Shown one piece after another: positions 16,219 through 23,831 of a stretch of 36,222 bases of DNA. Made by a program: the position numbers and the translations under genes. Below the pieces are notes generated by a model. The model did not search any database. It saw only the letters and a list, made by a program, of their open reading frames with translations, and was not told the DNA's origin. Positions within the stretch are counted from its first letter, which is position 1. Each line of letters begins with the position of its first letter. Origin of the DNA: Roseovarius sp. (lineage in GTDB: Bacteria > Pseudomonadota > Alphaproteobacteria > Rhodobacterales > Rhodobacteraceae); contig PBIL01000014.1 in assembly GCA_002720475.1 (NCBI GenBank), positions 1 through 36,222 of the forward strand, given 5' to 3'.

Positions 16219-16452
16219 GCCGGAATGCGACACGGCCAGAACCTCCATGAGACCTTCCGTGCCATCGGCGAGCATGCCTTCCATGTCGTCCTCGGCCGCG
16301 GCGGTCAGCACGTCAGAGGTCAGGATCGAGGGGTCTGCCTCGGCGCGTTCCTTGAGACGCTCGATGGCGTATCTCACGGCTCGTTTTGAAGTCGCGAAAT
16401 GGGTCAGCTTTGGCCATCCGGCAAGGCTACGAAACCGCCCTGCCCGGCTCAA
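16196..16452 (-). pseudogene. Internal fragment of a HAD-family phosphatase fused in frame to a secreted protein
   Basis: About 60 residues, R-L-K-E-R-A...D-D-M-E-G-M-L-A-D-G-T-E-G-L-M-E-V-L-A-V-S-H-S-G-M-S-V-E-A-F-Q-A, match the helical cap region of a bacterial HAD phosphatase group (typically ...K-A-L-x-E-I-x-A-x-T-H-x-G-M-T-x-E-x-F). The DxDGT motif that should precede it and the rest of the fold that should follow are missing. The match stops at about 16196, where the signal peptide of the next protein begins in the same frame. It looks like a deletion junction. Confidence 0.5.
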
Positions 16453-16595
16453 GCCGGTTTTGTCTGACAGCGCCCGACGGCCGCTTCCCGACCCGCGATT
16501 GCCGCAACAACGACCCAGCCGATGACGGCCATGCCGACAAGAAGCAGGACGGACTGGGCGAAGTTGAGAACCTGATGACGGGGCGTCGGAATCAT
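16449..16595 (-). pseudogene. Short membrane fragment, possibly the N-terminus of an M48/HtpX-like peptidase
   Basis: 48 codons from ATG 16595 encode one hydrophobic helix, L-N-F-A-Q-S-V-L-L-L-V-G-M-A-V-I-G-W-V-V-V-A-A. This resembles the first helix of M48-type membrane proteases that sit near ftsH in related genomes. The frame then ends abruptly, with no HExxH. The match is short and tentative. Confidence 0.3.
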
Positions 16596-16609
16596 GTTCG
16601 CCGGGGTTT

Positions 16610-16834
16610 TCAGTCGCGTTGCGCGTGATGAAGCAGGAGCGCGATCAAGTCGTCTCGCCCCCTCACCATGCGACCGGTGTATTCCTTGAAAGCAGAAGGC
16701 ACAAGGCCGACAGGCCCGGCATCGGCCTCGGAGCGGATCCGGTTCGTCTCGCGCTTCGTGACGACGGCCACCGGTGCAGAACGGCCATCGATGCCCGAGA
16801 CTTGAACGGTAACACGGCCATATCCAATATTCTT
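16610..16834 (-). pseudogene. 74-codon open stretch without start codon, likely gene tail
   Basis: Between in-frame stops on the minus strand the reading [15 protein letters not shown]...K-E-Y-T-G-R-M-V-R-G-R-D-D-L-I-A-L-L-L-H-H-A-Q-R-D looks protein-like but has no ATG or GTG at its start. I cannot name the family. Together with the neighbouring fragments it shows that 15.6-16.85 kb is a graveyard of truncated genes. Confidence 0.3.
16801..16830 (+). promoter_or_regulatory. Candidate heat-shock (sigma32/RpoH) promoter for ftsH
   Basis: CTTGAA at 16801-16806, a 17-base spacer, and CCAATAT at 16824-16830 (6 of 7 against CCCATNT). It lies 53 bases before the chosen ftsH start. FtsH and Clp genes are classic RpoH targets. 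The spacer is at the long end of the accepted range. Confidence 0.4.
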
Positions 16835-16852
16835 TCATGCGTGGGTGTTACC
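16808..16852. repeat. Inverted repeat GGTAACAC / GTGTTACC flanking the ftsH promoter -10
   Basis: Two perfect 8-base arms (16808-16815 and 16845-16852) with 29 bases between. One lies within the spacer of the candidate RpoH promoter and the other just after the predicted transcription start. Arm centres are 37 bases apart, about 3.5 helical turns. It could be a paired operator or an RNA stem in the leader. Confidence 0.4.
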
Positions 16853-16883
16853 AACTCCACGAATGGCAACAGGAGGCACGGGC

Positions 16884-18716
16884 GTGGAGAAGAAGACCGA
16901 GTTCAACATCTGGTACTGGATCCTCGCGTTTCTGGCGGTGATCCTCATTCAGGACATCGTCGCCGGATATCGCAGCGTCGCGCCGATCAGCTACAGCCAG
17001 TTCGAGCGGTATCTTGCCGACGGGCAAATCGCCTCGGTGGCGGTCGGTGCCGACACGATTACCGGCTCCTTCAAGATCCCGGTGGATGGCAAGAGCCGGT
17101 TCGTGACCACCATCGTCGATCCCGCGATCATGGAGCGGCTTGACGAGGCGGATGTCGAGATCACCGGCGTACCACAGAACACCTGGATCGGCACGCTGCT
17201 GTCCTGGATCCTGCCCGCGCTCGTGTTTTTCGGGCTGTGGATGTTCGTCTTCCGAAAATTCGCCGAACGGCAGGGATTCGGTGGCTTCATGCAGGTCGGC
17301 AAGTCCAAGGCCAGGATCTACATGGAAAAGGAGACCGGCGTCAGCTTTGCCGATGTCGCCGGGGTGGACGAGGCCAAGGCCGAGCTGGAGGAAGTCGTCG
17401 AGTTCCTGCGCGCGCCCGAGGAATACGGGAAACTGGGTGCCCGCATCCCGAAGGGTGTGCTGCTGGTCGGGCCGCCGGGCACCGGCAAGACGCTTCTGGC
17501 GCGCGCCGTGGCGGGCGAGGCCGGCGTCACCTTCTTCTCGATCTCCGGCTCCGAGTTCGTGGAGATGTTCGTGGGCGTCGGTGCGGCGCGGGTGCGCGAC
17601 CTGTTCGAGCAGGCCCGGAAATCCGCGCCGGCGATCATCTTCATCGACGAGCTCGACGCGCTTGGCCGCGCCCGCGCATCCGGCCAGATCTCGGGCGGCC
17701 ATGACGAACGCGAGCAGACGCTCAACCAGTTGCTCACCGAACTCGACGGGTTCGACCCCACCTCGGGCGTCGTGCTTCTGGCCGCGACCAACCGGCCCGA
17801 GATCCTCGATCCCGCGCTCCTGCGCGCGGGCCGCTTCGACCGGCAGGTGCTGGTGGACAAGCCCGACAGGAAGGGGCGCGTGCAGATACTCGGCGTCCAC
17901 CTGAAAAAGATAAAGCTGGCGCGGGACGTCGACGCCGAGAAGATCGCGGCGCTTACCCCGGGGTTTTCCGGGGCCGATCTGGCGAATCTCGTCAACGAGG
18001 CCGCCCTGCTGGCGACCCGCCGTCGCGCCGACGCCGTGACGATGGAGGATTTCAACAATGCCGTCGAACGCATCGTTGCCGGTCTCGAGAAGAAGAACCG
18101 CCTTCTCAACCCGAGGGAACGCGAGATCGTGGCCCATCACGAGATGGGGCACGCGCTGGTCGCCATGGCCCTGCCGGGCGTGGACCAGGTGCACAAGGTG
18201 TCGGTCATTCCGCGCGGCATCGGGGCGCTCGGCTATACCATCCAGCGCCCGACCGAGGACCGGTTCCTGATGACGCGGGAGGAACTGGAGAACAAGATCG
18301 CGGTCCTGCTGGGCGGGCGCGCGGCCGAGAAGATCATTTTCGATCACCTCTCGACAGGTGCCGCCGACGACCTCGTGAAGGCCACCGACATCGCCCGCGC
18401 CATGGTGGCCCGCTACGGCATGGACCCCGATCTGGGACATGTCAGCTATGACACCGACCGGCCCGGATTTCTCGGTACCGGCGACCAGTCGTCCTGGCTG
18501 AACCGCCGCTACAGCGATGCCACGGCCGAACGCATGGACGCGAAGGTGCGCGCGCTGATCGACACCGTATTCGACCGGACACTGACCATCCTGGAGGTCA
18601 ATGCCGATCTCCTGCGCGAGAGCGCCGCGCAGCTTCTCGAGAAGGAGACGCTCGACGAGGCCGACCTGTCGGAGATCGCGGCCAGGGTGCATCACCCCCG
18701 CAACGCCGCGGCTTGA
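16884..18716 (+). CDS. ftsH: ATP-dependent zinc metalloprotease FtsH
   Basis: Membrane-anchored AAA+ protease that extracts and degrades damaged or regulatory proteins. The 610 residues contain TM1 near 10-27, a periplasmic domain to ~105, TM2 near 110-130, Walker A GPPGTGKT at 196-203, Walker [10 protein letters not shown], the second region of homology, and the zinc site HEMGH at 419-423 (third ligand Asp in D-D-L-V-K-A). I chose GTG 16884 because AGGAGG stands seven bases upstream. ATGs at 16845 and 16863 lack a site and would add an unlikely leader. It heads a run with clpG and is probably a second, stress-specific FtsH, as in transmissible protein-quality-control loci. The tail is short and lacks the long acidic extension of many housekeeping FtsHs. 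Confidence 0.93.
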   Translation: MEKKTEFNIWYWILAFLAVILIQDIVAGYRSVAPISYSQFERYLADGQIASVAVGADTITGSFKIPVDGKSRFVTTIVDPAIMERLDEADVEITGVPQNTWIGTLLSWILPALVFFGLWMFVFRKFAERQGFGGFMQVGKSKARIYMEKETGVSFADVAGVDEAKAELEEVVEFLRAPEEYGKLGARIPKGVLLVGPPGTGKTLLARAVAGEAGVTFFSISGSEFVEMFVGVGAARVRDLFEQARKSAPAIIFIDELDALGRARASGQISGGHDEREQTLNQLLTELDGFDPTSGVVLLAATNRPEILDPALLRAGRFDRQVLVDKPDRKGRVQILGVHLKKIKLARDVDAEKIAALTPGFSGADLANLVNEAALLATRRRADAVTMEDFNNAVERIVAGLEKKNRLLNPREREIVAHHEMGHALVAMALPGVDQVHKVSVIPRGIGALGYTIQRPTEDRFLMTREELENKIAVLLGGRAAEKIIFDHLSTGAADDLVKATDIARAMVARYGMDPDLGHVSYDTDRPGFLGTGDQSSWLNRRYSDATAERMDAKVRALIDTVFDRTLTILEVNADLLRESAAQLLEKETLDEADLSEIAARVHHPRNAAA

Positions 18717-18785
18717 TCCAGAGCAAGGCGCGGGCGGCATGGTCGATATACGCAGAGCCGAAATCTGACTACGGAGGAATGAATC

Positions 18786-21686
18786 ATGGCCAACGGAAAA
18801 TGCGACATCTGCGGACGCCCCGCCACGACGCGCGTTCGGGCCTCGGTCAATGGCCAGGTGCGGGACATGGAGCTTTGCGATCAGCACTATAGAGAGATGG
18901 TGAGGCGCTCGGGGCACAGCGCCTCGCCGCTGGAATCGCTGTTCGGGCGGCGCTCGCTCTTCGATGAGTTCTTCGGCGATAGCGGATTCGGCAGCCTGTT
19001 CGGCGACACCCCCTTGCGCCCGGGCGCGCTCGGCGGGGCGGGAACCGGCGAGGATGACACAGTTGCAGCAACCTTCGGCAACGAAGCCGCCCGCCGCGGC
19101 GCGCGGCGCGGGGCGGGCGGGGCCAGCATCGCCGACCGGCTGAGCGAACAGGGCAACAAGCTGTTGCAGGAGGCCGCGCAGAAGGCCGGGGAACTGGGCC
19201 GCAGGGAGGTTGACACCGAACACCTGCTGATGGCGCTCGCCGGTTCCGACGTGGTGCGCAAGATCCTGGAGCAGTTCAAGCTCGATGCCGATGAGCTGCG
19301 TCGGCAGGTCGAAGCCGATGCGCCCCGTGGCGACGCTGCGACCGAAGGCGAGATCGGCGTCAGCCCGCGGCTCAAGGATGCGCTGAACCGCGCTTTCATC
19401 GCCTCGAACGAACTTGGCCATTCCTATGTCGGGCCCGAACACCTTCTGATCGGCCTCGCCGAGGAAGGTGAGGGCCTCGCCGCGTCGATCCTTCGCAAAT
19501 ACGGACTGACGCCGCATGCGCTGCGCCAGCAGGTTACGAAGGTCGTCGGCAAGGGTGCAGAGGAAGGGCGCGTCGAGCCACCTTCGGACACCCCCGATCT
19601 CGACCAGTTCAGCCGTGATCTGACGAAGCTTGCACGCGAAGGCAAGCTCGACCCCGTCATCGGTCGAGCCCGCGAGATCGAGACCACGATAGAGGTGCTC
19701 GCACGGCGCAAGAAGAACAACCCGGTGCTCATCGGTGAACCCGGCGTCGGCAAGACCGCCATTATCGAAGGGCTGGCACAGCGGATCGTGGCGGGCGAAG
19801 TGCCTGAAGCCCTGCGCGACAAGCGGCTCGTGGAGCTCAACATCAACTCCATGGTTGCCGGCTCCAAGTATCGCGGCGAGTTCGAGGAGCGGGTGCAGAA
19901 GATCCTCAAGGAGATCACCGAACACAAGGACGAGATGATCCTGTTCATCGACGAGGTGCACACGATCGTCGGCGCGGGTCAGGGCGGCGGCGAAGGCGGG
20001 CTCGATATCGCCAACACCTTCAAGCCGGCGCTGGCGCGGGGCGAGCTGAATCTGATCGGTGCGACGACGCTGAACGAATATCAGAAATACATCGAGAAGG
20101 ATGCCGCGCTGGAGCGCCGCTTCCAGCCGGTCTATGTCGACGAGCCGACCATTGCCCAGGTCATCATGATCCTGCGCGGCCTGCGCGACACGCTGGAGGC
20201 GCATCACAAGGTGACGATCACCGACGAGGCCATCGTCGCGGCGGCCGAGCTGTCGGATCGCTACATCACCGGCCGCTTCATGCCCGACAAGGCAATCGAC
20301 CTGATCGACCAGGCCGCGGCGCGTGTGAAAATCTCGGCCACCGCGCGCCCCGTGGACGTGCAGGAGCTCGAAGCCGAGGTCGCGCAGATCAAGCGCGAGC
20401 AGGACTACGCCGCTGCGCGCAAGCAGTTCGATCGGGCCGCCGAACTCAAGAACGAGCTCGAGACCAGGCAGAAGGAGCTCGACGACCTGCTGGAGGTATG
20501 GAAGCGCGACCGGGCCTCGGCCACGGCCGAGGTTCGTGCCGACCATGTGGCACAGATCGTGTCGAAGATCACGGGCGTGCCTGTGACCGAGCTGACGACC
20601 GAGGAAAAGGACAAGCTGCTCAAGCTCGAAGAGCGGCTGCACGAGCGCGTCATCGGCCAGGATGAGGCGATCCACGCTGTCGCCGATGCGGTGCGCCTGG
20701 CGCGTGCCGGGCTGCGCGAAGGCAGCGGCCCCACCGCGACCTTCCTGTTCCTCGGTCCGACCGGCGTGGGCAAGACCGAACTTGCCAAGACGCTTGCCGA
20801 TGCGATCTTCGGCGACGAAGACGCGATGATCCGTATCGACATGTCGGAATATGGCGAACGCCACGCCGTCGCGCGTCTGGTCGGTGCGCCTCCGGGCTAT
20901 GTCGGCTACGACGAAGGCGGCCAACTGACCGAGAAGGTCCGCCGCCGGCCCTATTCGGTCGTTCTGCTCGACGAGATCGAGAAGGCGCACCCGGATGTCT
21001 ACAACATCCTGCTTCAGGTGTTCGACGATGGGCGACTGACCGACGGCAAGGGGCGCGTGGTGGATTTCACCAACACCATCATCATCGCCACCTCGAACCT
21101 CGGGTCCGACATCATCCAGCGAAATCTCAAGAAGCGCGGGACCAAGGAGTTCGACGAGGCGGGGCAGAAATCGGAACTGATGGAGGTGCTGCGTCACCAT
21201 TTCCGACCGGAGTTCATCAACCGGATCGACGAGATCATCGTCTTCCACTCGCTGAACCAGTCGGAAATCCGCCAGATTGTCGAGTTGCAGCTTGGTCGTG
21301 TGAAGCGAACCGCGGCGGGACAGGGTGTCGAGCTGGAATTTGACGTCAGCCTGATCGATCATTTCGGCGCGGTCGGTTTCCGCCCCGAGTTCGGTGCCCG
21401 CGAGTTGCGCCGGCTGATCCGGTCGGAACTGGAAACCGAACTCGCTCGCGCGATGCTTGCGGGTCAGGTCGAGGACGGCGACACGGTTCGTGTCGCCTGG
21501 TCGGCGGACGAACAGAAGGTCGTGTTCGAGAAAATCGCAAAGAAAGACGGTGAGGGAGATCAGGCTGCGGCCGGGTCCGACATCGCCGAAGAGACCGATG
21601 AAGGCACAGCGGAAGCCGCGACGTCCGATGTCCCGGACGATGCCAGGAAGAACGCACCGTCGAAGGACGATCAGCCAGCCAAGTGA
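18786..21686 (+). CDS. clpG: ClpG/ClpK-type stand-alone AAA+ disaggregase
   Basis: 966 residues. The N-terminal N1 region has a zinc-finger-like C6-x2-C9...C31-x2-H34 set followed by [13 protein letters not shown], diagnostic of ClpG/ClpK rather than ClpB or ClpC. A double Clp-N domain (~115-260), NBD1 with GEPGVGKT at 317-324, a short coiled middle domain (~520-600) and NBD2 with GPTGVGKT at 657-664 follow. An acidic, disordered tail ([15 protein letters not shown]) closes the protein. ClpG enzymes dissolve aggregates without DnaK and give extreme heat tolerance in P. aeruginosa and Klebsiella islands. GGAGG stands before the ATG, 69 bases after ftsH. No small heat-shock protein is linked here. 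Confidence 0.92.
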   Translation: MANGKCDICGRPATTRVRASVNGQVRDMELCDQHYREMVRRSGHSASPLESLFGRRSLFDEFFGDSGFGSLFGDTPLRPGALGGAGTGEDDTVAATFGNEAARRGARRGAGGASIADRLSEQGNKLLQEAAQKAGELGRREVDTEHLLMALAGSDVVRKILEQFKLDADELRRQVEADAPRGDAATEGEIGVSPRLKDALNRAFIASNELGHSYVGPEHLLIGLAEEGEGLAASILRKYGLTPHALRQQVTKVVGKGAEEGRVEPPSDTPDLDQFSRDLTKLAREGKLDPVIGRAREIETTIEVLARRKKNNPVLIGEPGVGKTAIIEGLAQRIVAGEVPEALRDKRLVELNINSMVAGSKYRGEFEERVQKILKEITEHKDEMILFIDEVHTIVGAGQGGGEGGLDIANTFKPALARGELNLIGATTLNEYQKYIEKDAALERRFQPVYVDEPTIAQVIMILRGLRDTLEAHHKVTITDEAIVAAAELSDRYITGRFMPDKAIDLIDQAAARVKISATARPVDVQELEAEVAQIKREQDYAAARKQFDRAAELKNELETRQKELDDLLEVWKRDRASATAEVRADHVAQIVSKITGVPVTELTTEEKDKLLKLEERLHERVIGQDEAIHAVADAVRLARAGLREGSGPTATFLFLGPTGVGKTELAKTLADAIFGDEDAMIRIDMSEYGERHAVARLVGAPPGYVGYDEGGQLTEKVRRRPYSVVLLDEIEKAHPDVYNILLQVFDDGRLTDGKGRVVDFTNTIIIATSNLGSDIIQRNLKKRGTKEFDEAGQKSELMEVLRHHFRPEFINRIDEIIVFHSLNQSEIRQIVELQLGRVKRTAAGQGVELEFDVSLIDHFGAVGFRPEFGARELRRLIRSELETELARAMLAGQVEDGDTVRVAWSADEQKVVFEKIAKKDGEGDQAAAGSDIAEETDEGTAEAATSDVPDDARKNAPSKDDQPAK

Positions 21687-21704
21687 CGCCACGAAAGAAC
21701 GGTC

Positions 21705-21726
21705 GGGCGCGATGACCGTCGCGCCC
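21705..21726 (+). other. 8-bp GC hairpin between clpG and the HPF-sigma gene
   Basis: GGGCGCGA / TCGCGCCC around a six-base loop, 19 bases after the clpG stop. There is no T-tract, so it is probably not a simple intrinsic terminator. It could be an RNA-processing or partial-attenuation element that sets the level of the downstream genes. Confidence 0.35.
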
Positions 21727-21766
21727 CGGCCAACCCGAAATCAGGAGTGCCGGGAGAACACAAGCC

Positions 21767-22906
21767 ATGAAGGTCACCAGGGCATTTCGCAATCTCGATC
21801 GCCATGGGCAACAGCGCGCGCCGGAAGTCATCGAGGAAGAGCTGCGTCAGATCGCGCCGCATCTCGAACGGTTCAACAAGGATCTCGTGCGGCTCGACGT
21901 TTCGGCCTCCCAGACGCGGGGCAAGACCCGTATCCATGTCAGCCTGCGCCTGCAATTGCCCTCGGGTGTGGTCGCGGCCCAGGAAGACGGGTTCGAGATC
22001 GAGCCGGTGCTGCGCGAAGCCTTTGCGGCTCTTCGCCGTCGAGTCGATCGACATGTGGCGCGCCTGACGCACGAACCGGAGTGGAAACGCCGCGACCGGC
22101 GGCGGCGGATCGGTGCCCCCCTGCCACCAGTGCGCGATGCCGTGGACGCGGAACGGCGCGCCCTCTTCTTCCACCTGATCGAGGATCATCTGGATACGGT
22201 CTATGACACCGTGCGGCGCGAGTTGACCTATCTCGAAGCCAGCGGATCCGTGCCGGAGGGCTATCTCAGCGTGCGCGCCCTCGTCGATGCGACGATCCTC
22301 AGGGCACTCGACCGGTTCGAGCAACGGCCGAGCGAATTCTCGGTCGGAGACTGGCTGACGCAACTGGCCTTCGAGACCATCGAGGCCGAGGCGCAGGCCG
22401 CGCGTCGCGCGGTGCCCGATGATGCCGCCTCGATCCACGCGGAAACCGAGGCACCGGCACAGGAACCGACCGGGTCCGATCAGGACATGTTCGAGTTCTA
22501 CCAGCCCGACGACGTCCTGCTGCTTGAGGATCTCATCGCAGACGATGCGGAAGACACCCCCGAAACAGAGACCGCAGCACGGGAAACCGCGCTCGCCTTG
22601 CACCGGGCGGTCGCCGGTCTTCCGGCCCTCTGGCGCAGGGTGTTGTTGCTCGTCGACCTGAAGGATTTCTCGCTTGAAAGAGCCTCTTCGGTTCTCGGCC
22701 TTCCGGAAGACGAGGTGACACGCATCGCGCAATCGGCTCGAAGCTGTCTGCGCGAGAAGTTGCGCGAGTTCGGGCACACCCCGGACGCGGCGAGCAAAGC
22801 GATTGACCGCGCCCGAGAGCAGAGCTCGCGCATCCCGCAACCGCTGCAGGATCGCAGCCGGGTCGAACAGGCCTTTCTGGGCATGAGCCAGGGAGAGATG
22901 TCATGA
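21767..22906 (+). CDS. HPF/RaiA ribosome-hibernation-like domain fused to a sigma-factor-like domain
   Basis: 379 residues in two parts. Residues 1-~118 look like an HPF/RaiA (S30AE) domain: an initial K-V-T-R-A-F-R-N-L-D strand, a helix E-E-E-L-R-Q-I-A-P-H-L-E-R-F, then V-H-V-S-L-R-L-Q-L-P and a basic exit R-R-D-R-R-R-R-I-G. Residues ~130-225 are helical and could be a worn sigma region 2. After an acidic linker, ~285-335 (LPALWRRVLLLVDLKDFSLE...LGLPEDEVTRIAQSARSCLREKL) is a typical ECF region 4 helix-turn-helix. The protein could tie ribosome status to promoter choice. It overlaps the next gene by ATGA. Both domain calls are from motif reading; the combined function is unknown. Confidence 0.7.
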   Translation: MKVTRAFRNLDRHGQQRAPEVIEEELRQIAPHLERFNKDLVRLDVSASQTRGKTRIHVSLRLQLPSGVVAAQEDGFEIEPVLREAFAALRRRVDRHVARLTHEPEWKRRDRRRRIGAPLPPVRDAVDAERRALFFHLIEDHLDTVYDTVRRELTYLEASGSVPEGYLSVRALVDATILRALDRFEQRPSEFSVGDWLTQLAFETIEAEAQAARRAVPDDAASIHAETEAPAQEPTGSDQDMFEFYQPDDVLLLEDLIADDAEDTPETETAARETALALHRAVAGLPALWRRVLLLVDLKDFSLERASSVLGLPEDEVTRIAQSARSCLREKLREFGHTPDAASKAIDRAREQSSRIPQPLQDRSRVEQAFLGMSQGEMS

Positions 22907-23481
22907 TGCACGGCCATAACCGTCCGCCCTTCCCACCGAAGATGCCGGGGACCGACATGAGGTCCTGGGACGTGCCGACGGCGATCATCTACCGCCCGGC
23001 ACGGTCCGCGATGACCTCTGCGCCACGCCCGAACGACTGGATCCTGGAATTCCAGCCATCGCGCCCGCCGACGATCGAGCCGCTCATGGGGTACACGTCC
23101 AGCAACGATCCCTACCGTCCGATCAGGCTCAGGTTCCCTGACCGCGAAAGCGCCGTGGACTTCGCGGAACGCCAGGATTGGCCCTACATCGTGCGCGAGG
23201 ACTCTCCGCACCGGCCTGCGTCAAACCGTTGGCGCGGACAGGAACGGCATCGGCTCCACAAGGGTGCCGAGGCACCGGGGGCCTTCCATATACCGTCCGG
23301 CAAAGGTCGGGGGCGCTCGGATCATCGCCTCCATCGCGCGGTCGATGGGAAAGGCGTGGTGGACCTGTCCTGGCCGGAAAGCCGCGATTTCGACCCGGTT
23401 CTCGAAGCCGATCTCGAGTCCTTCCCAGCCTCCGATCCTCCGGCATGGACGGGCGTGACGATAGCCGCAAAGAGATCGTGA
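22903..23481 (+). CDS. NDUFS4-like (ETC complex I 18-kDa subunit) protein with SFPASDPP tail
   Basis: 192 residues. Residues ~24-98 (I-I-Y-R-P-A-R-S-A-M-x-S...W-I-L-E-F-x-P...P-L-M-G-Y-T-S-S-N-D...I-R-L-R-F-P-x-R-E-S-A-V-x-F-A-E-R) match the NDUFS4-type domain of complex I accessory subunits, which are usually ~100 residues. A low-complexity His/Arg/Gly stretch (~110-150) follows, then an acidic end D-L-E-S-F-P-A-S-D-P-P-A-W-T-G, a tail seen on various small proteobacterial proteins. GGGAGAG precedes the ATG, which overlaps the previous stop. The middle may be a frame-shifted or newly captured segment. A role in respiration under stress is inference. Confidence 0.7.
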   Translation: MMHGHNRPPFPPKMPGTDMRSWDVPTAIIYRPARSAMTSAPRPNDWILEFQPSRPPTIEPLMGYTSSNDPYRPIRLRFPDRESAVDFAERQDWPYIVREDSPHRPASNRWRGQERHRLHKGAEAPGAFHIPSGKGRGRSDHRLHRAVDGKGVVDLSWPESRDFDPVLEADLESFPASDPPAWTGVTIAAKRS

Positions 23482-23831
23482 ACGCAAAGGCCGAGGTCAG
23501 CGGGGAGCTACGGGTTGTTTTCCATCGTGACACCGCCGCCCGCCGACATCCGCCCGTCATGGTGTGGACGGTTGCAGACCTGCCCATGACGTGGGTTCTC
23601 CCACGGACCCGGGCATGAGCGTGGCTGCTTCGTGCCCTTCGGCGCGCCCAACCCCGTCAGCCGGTGCATTACAGTGATATCAGAACAAGGCATTGAGTTA
23701 TATACGTTTTCAAGCCGATCCGTAAAATTGAGACAAATCAAGTCGCCGTCGGCTCAAACCTGCGAGTATTTGTTGCAACTCGGGGGATCTGTTGCGCCCG
23801 CGACCGCGCCCATGTGCAGGAGTAACGGCTG
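23482..23831 (+). other. 350-base gene-free region with FNR-type promoter
   Basis: No convincing gene on either strand. A CGTGGG-TTCT-CCCACG hairpin (23590-23605) could end the ftsH-clpG transcript but lacks a T-run. From about 23670 the DNA turns AT-rich and holds the FNR-type box and the promoter of the PRTase-esterase gene. Confidence 0.5.
23728..23741. promoter_or_regulatory. FNR/FnrL/Anr-type box TTGAGACAAATCAA
   Basis: TTGAG-N4-ATCAA, 9 of 10 against TTGAT-N4-ATCAA, ending 90 bases before the next ATG. If the site is centred at -41.5, transcription starts near 23776, and GTATTT (23766-23771) sits roughly at -10. It lies in an AT-rich patch unlike the surrounding coding DNA. Confidence 0.7.

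Noticed and set aside
16848-21692. Very long open frame on the minus strand opposite ftsH and clpG
   Set aside because: It mirrors two unmistakable plus-strand genes, has a His/Arg/Gln-rich, repetitive composition and no domain. High-GC antisense shadow.
23221-23487. Minus-strand frame opposite the tail of the NDUFS4-like gene
   Set aside because: It reads smoothly but has no family match or ribosome-binding site, and the plus-strand frame ends in a recognisable conserved motif.
23682-23708. AGAAC-N18-CGTT resembling an EcfG general-stress promoter upstream of the PRTase-esterase gene
   Set aside because: The first base deviates from GGAAC and the spacer exceeds the usual 16-17 bases; the FNR-type box explains the region better.
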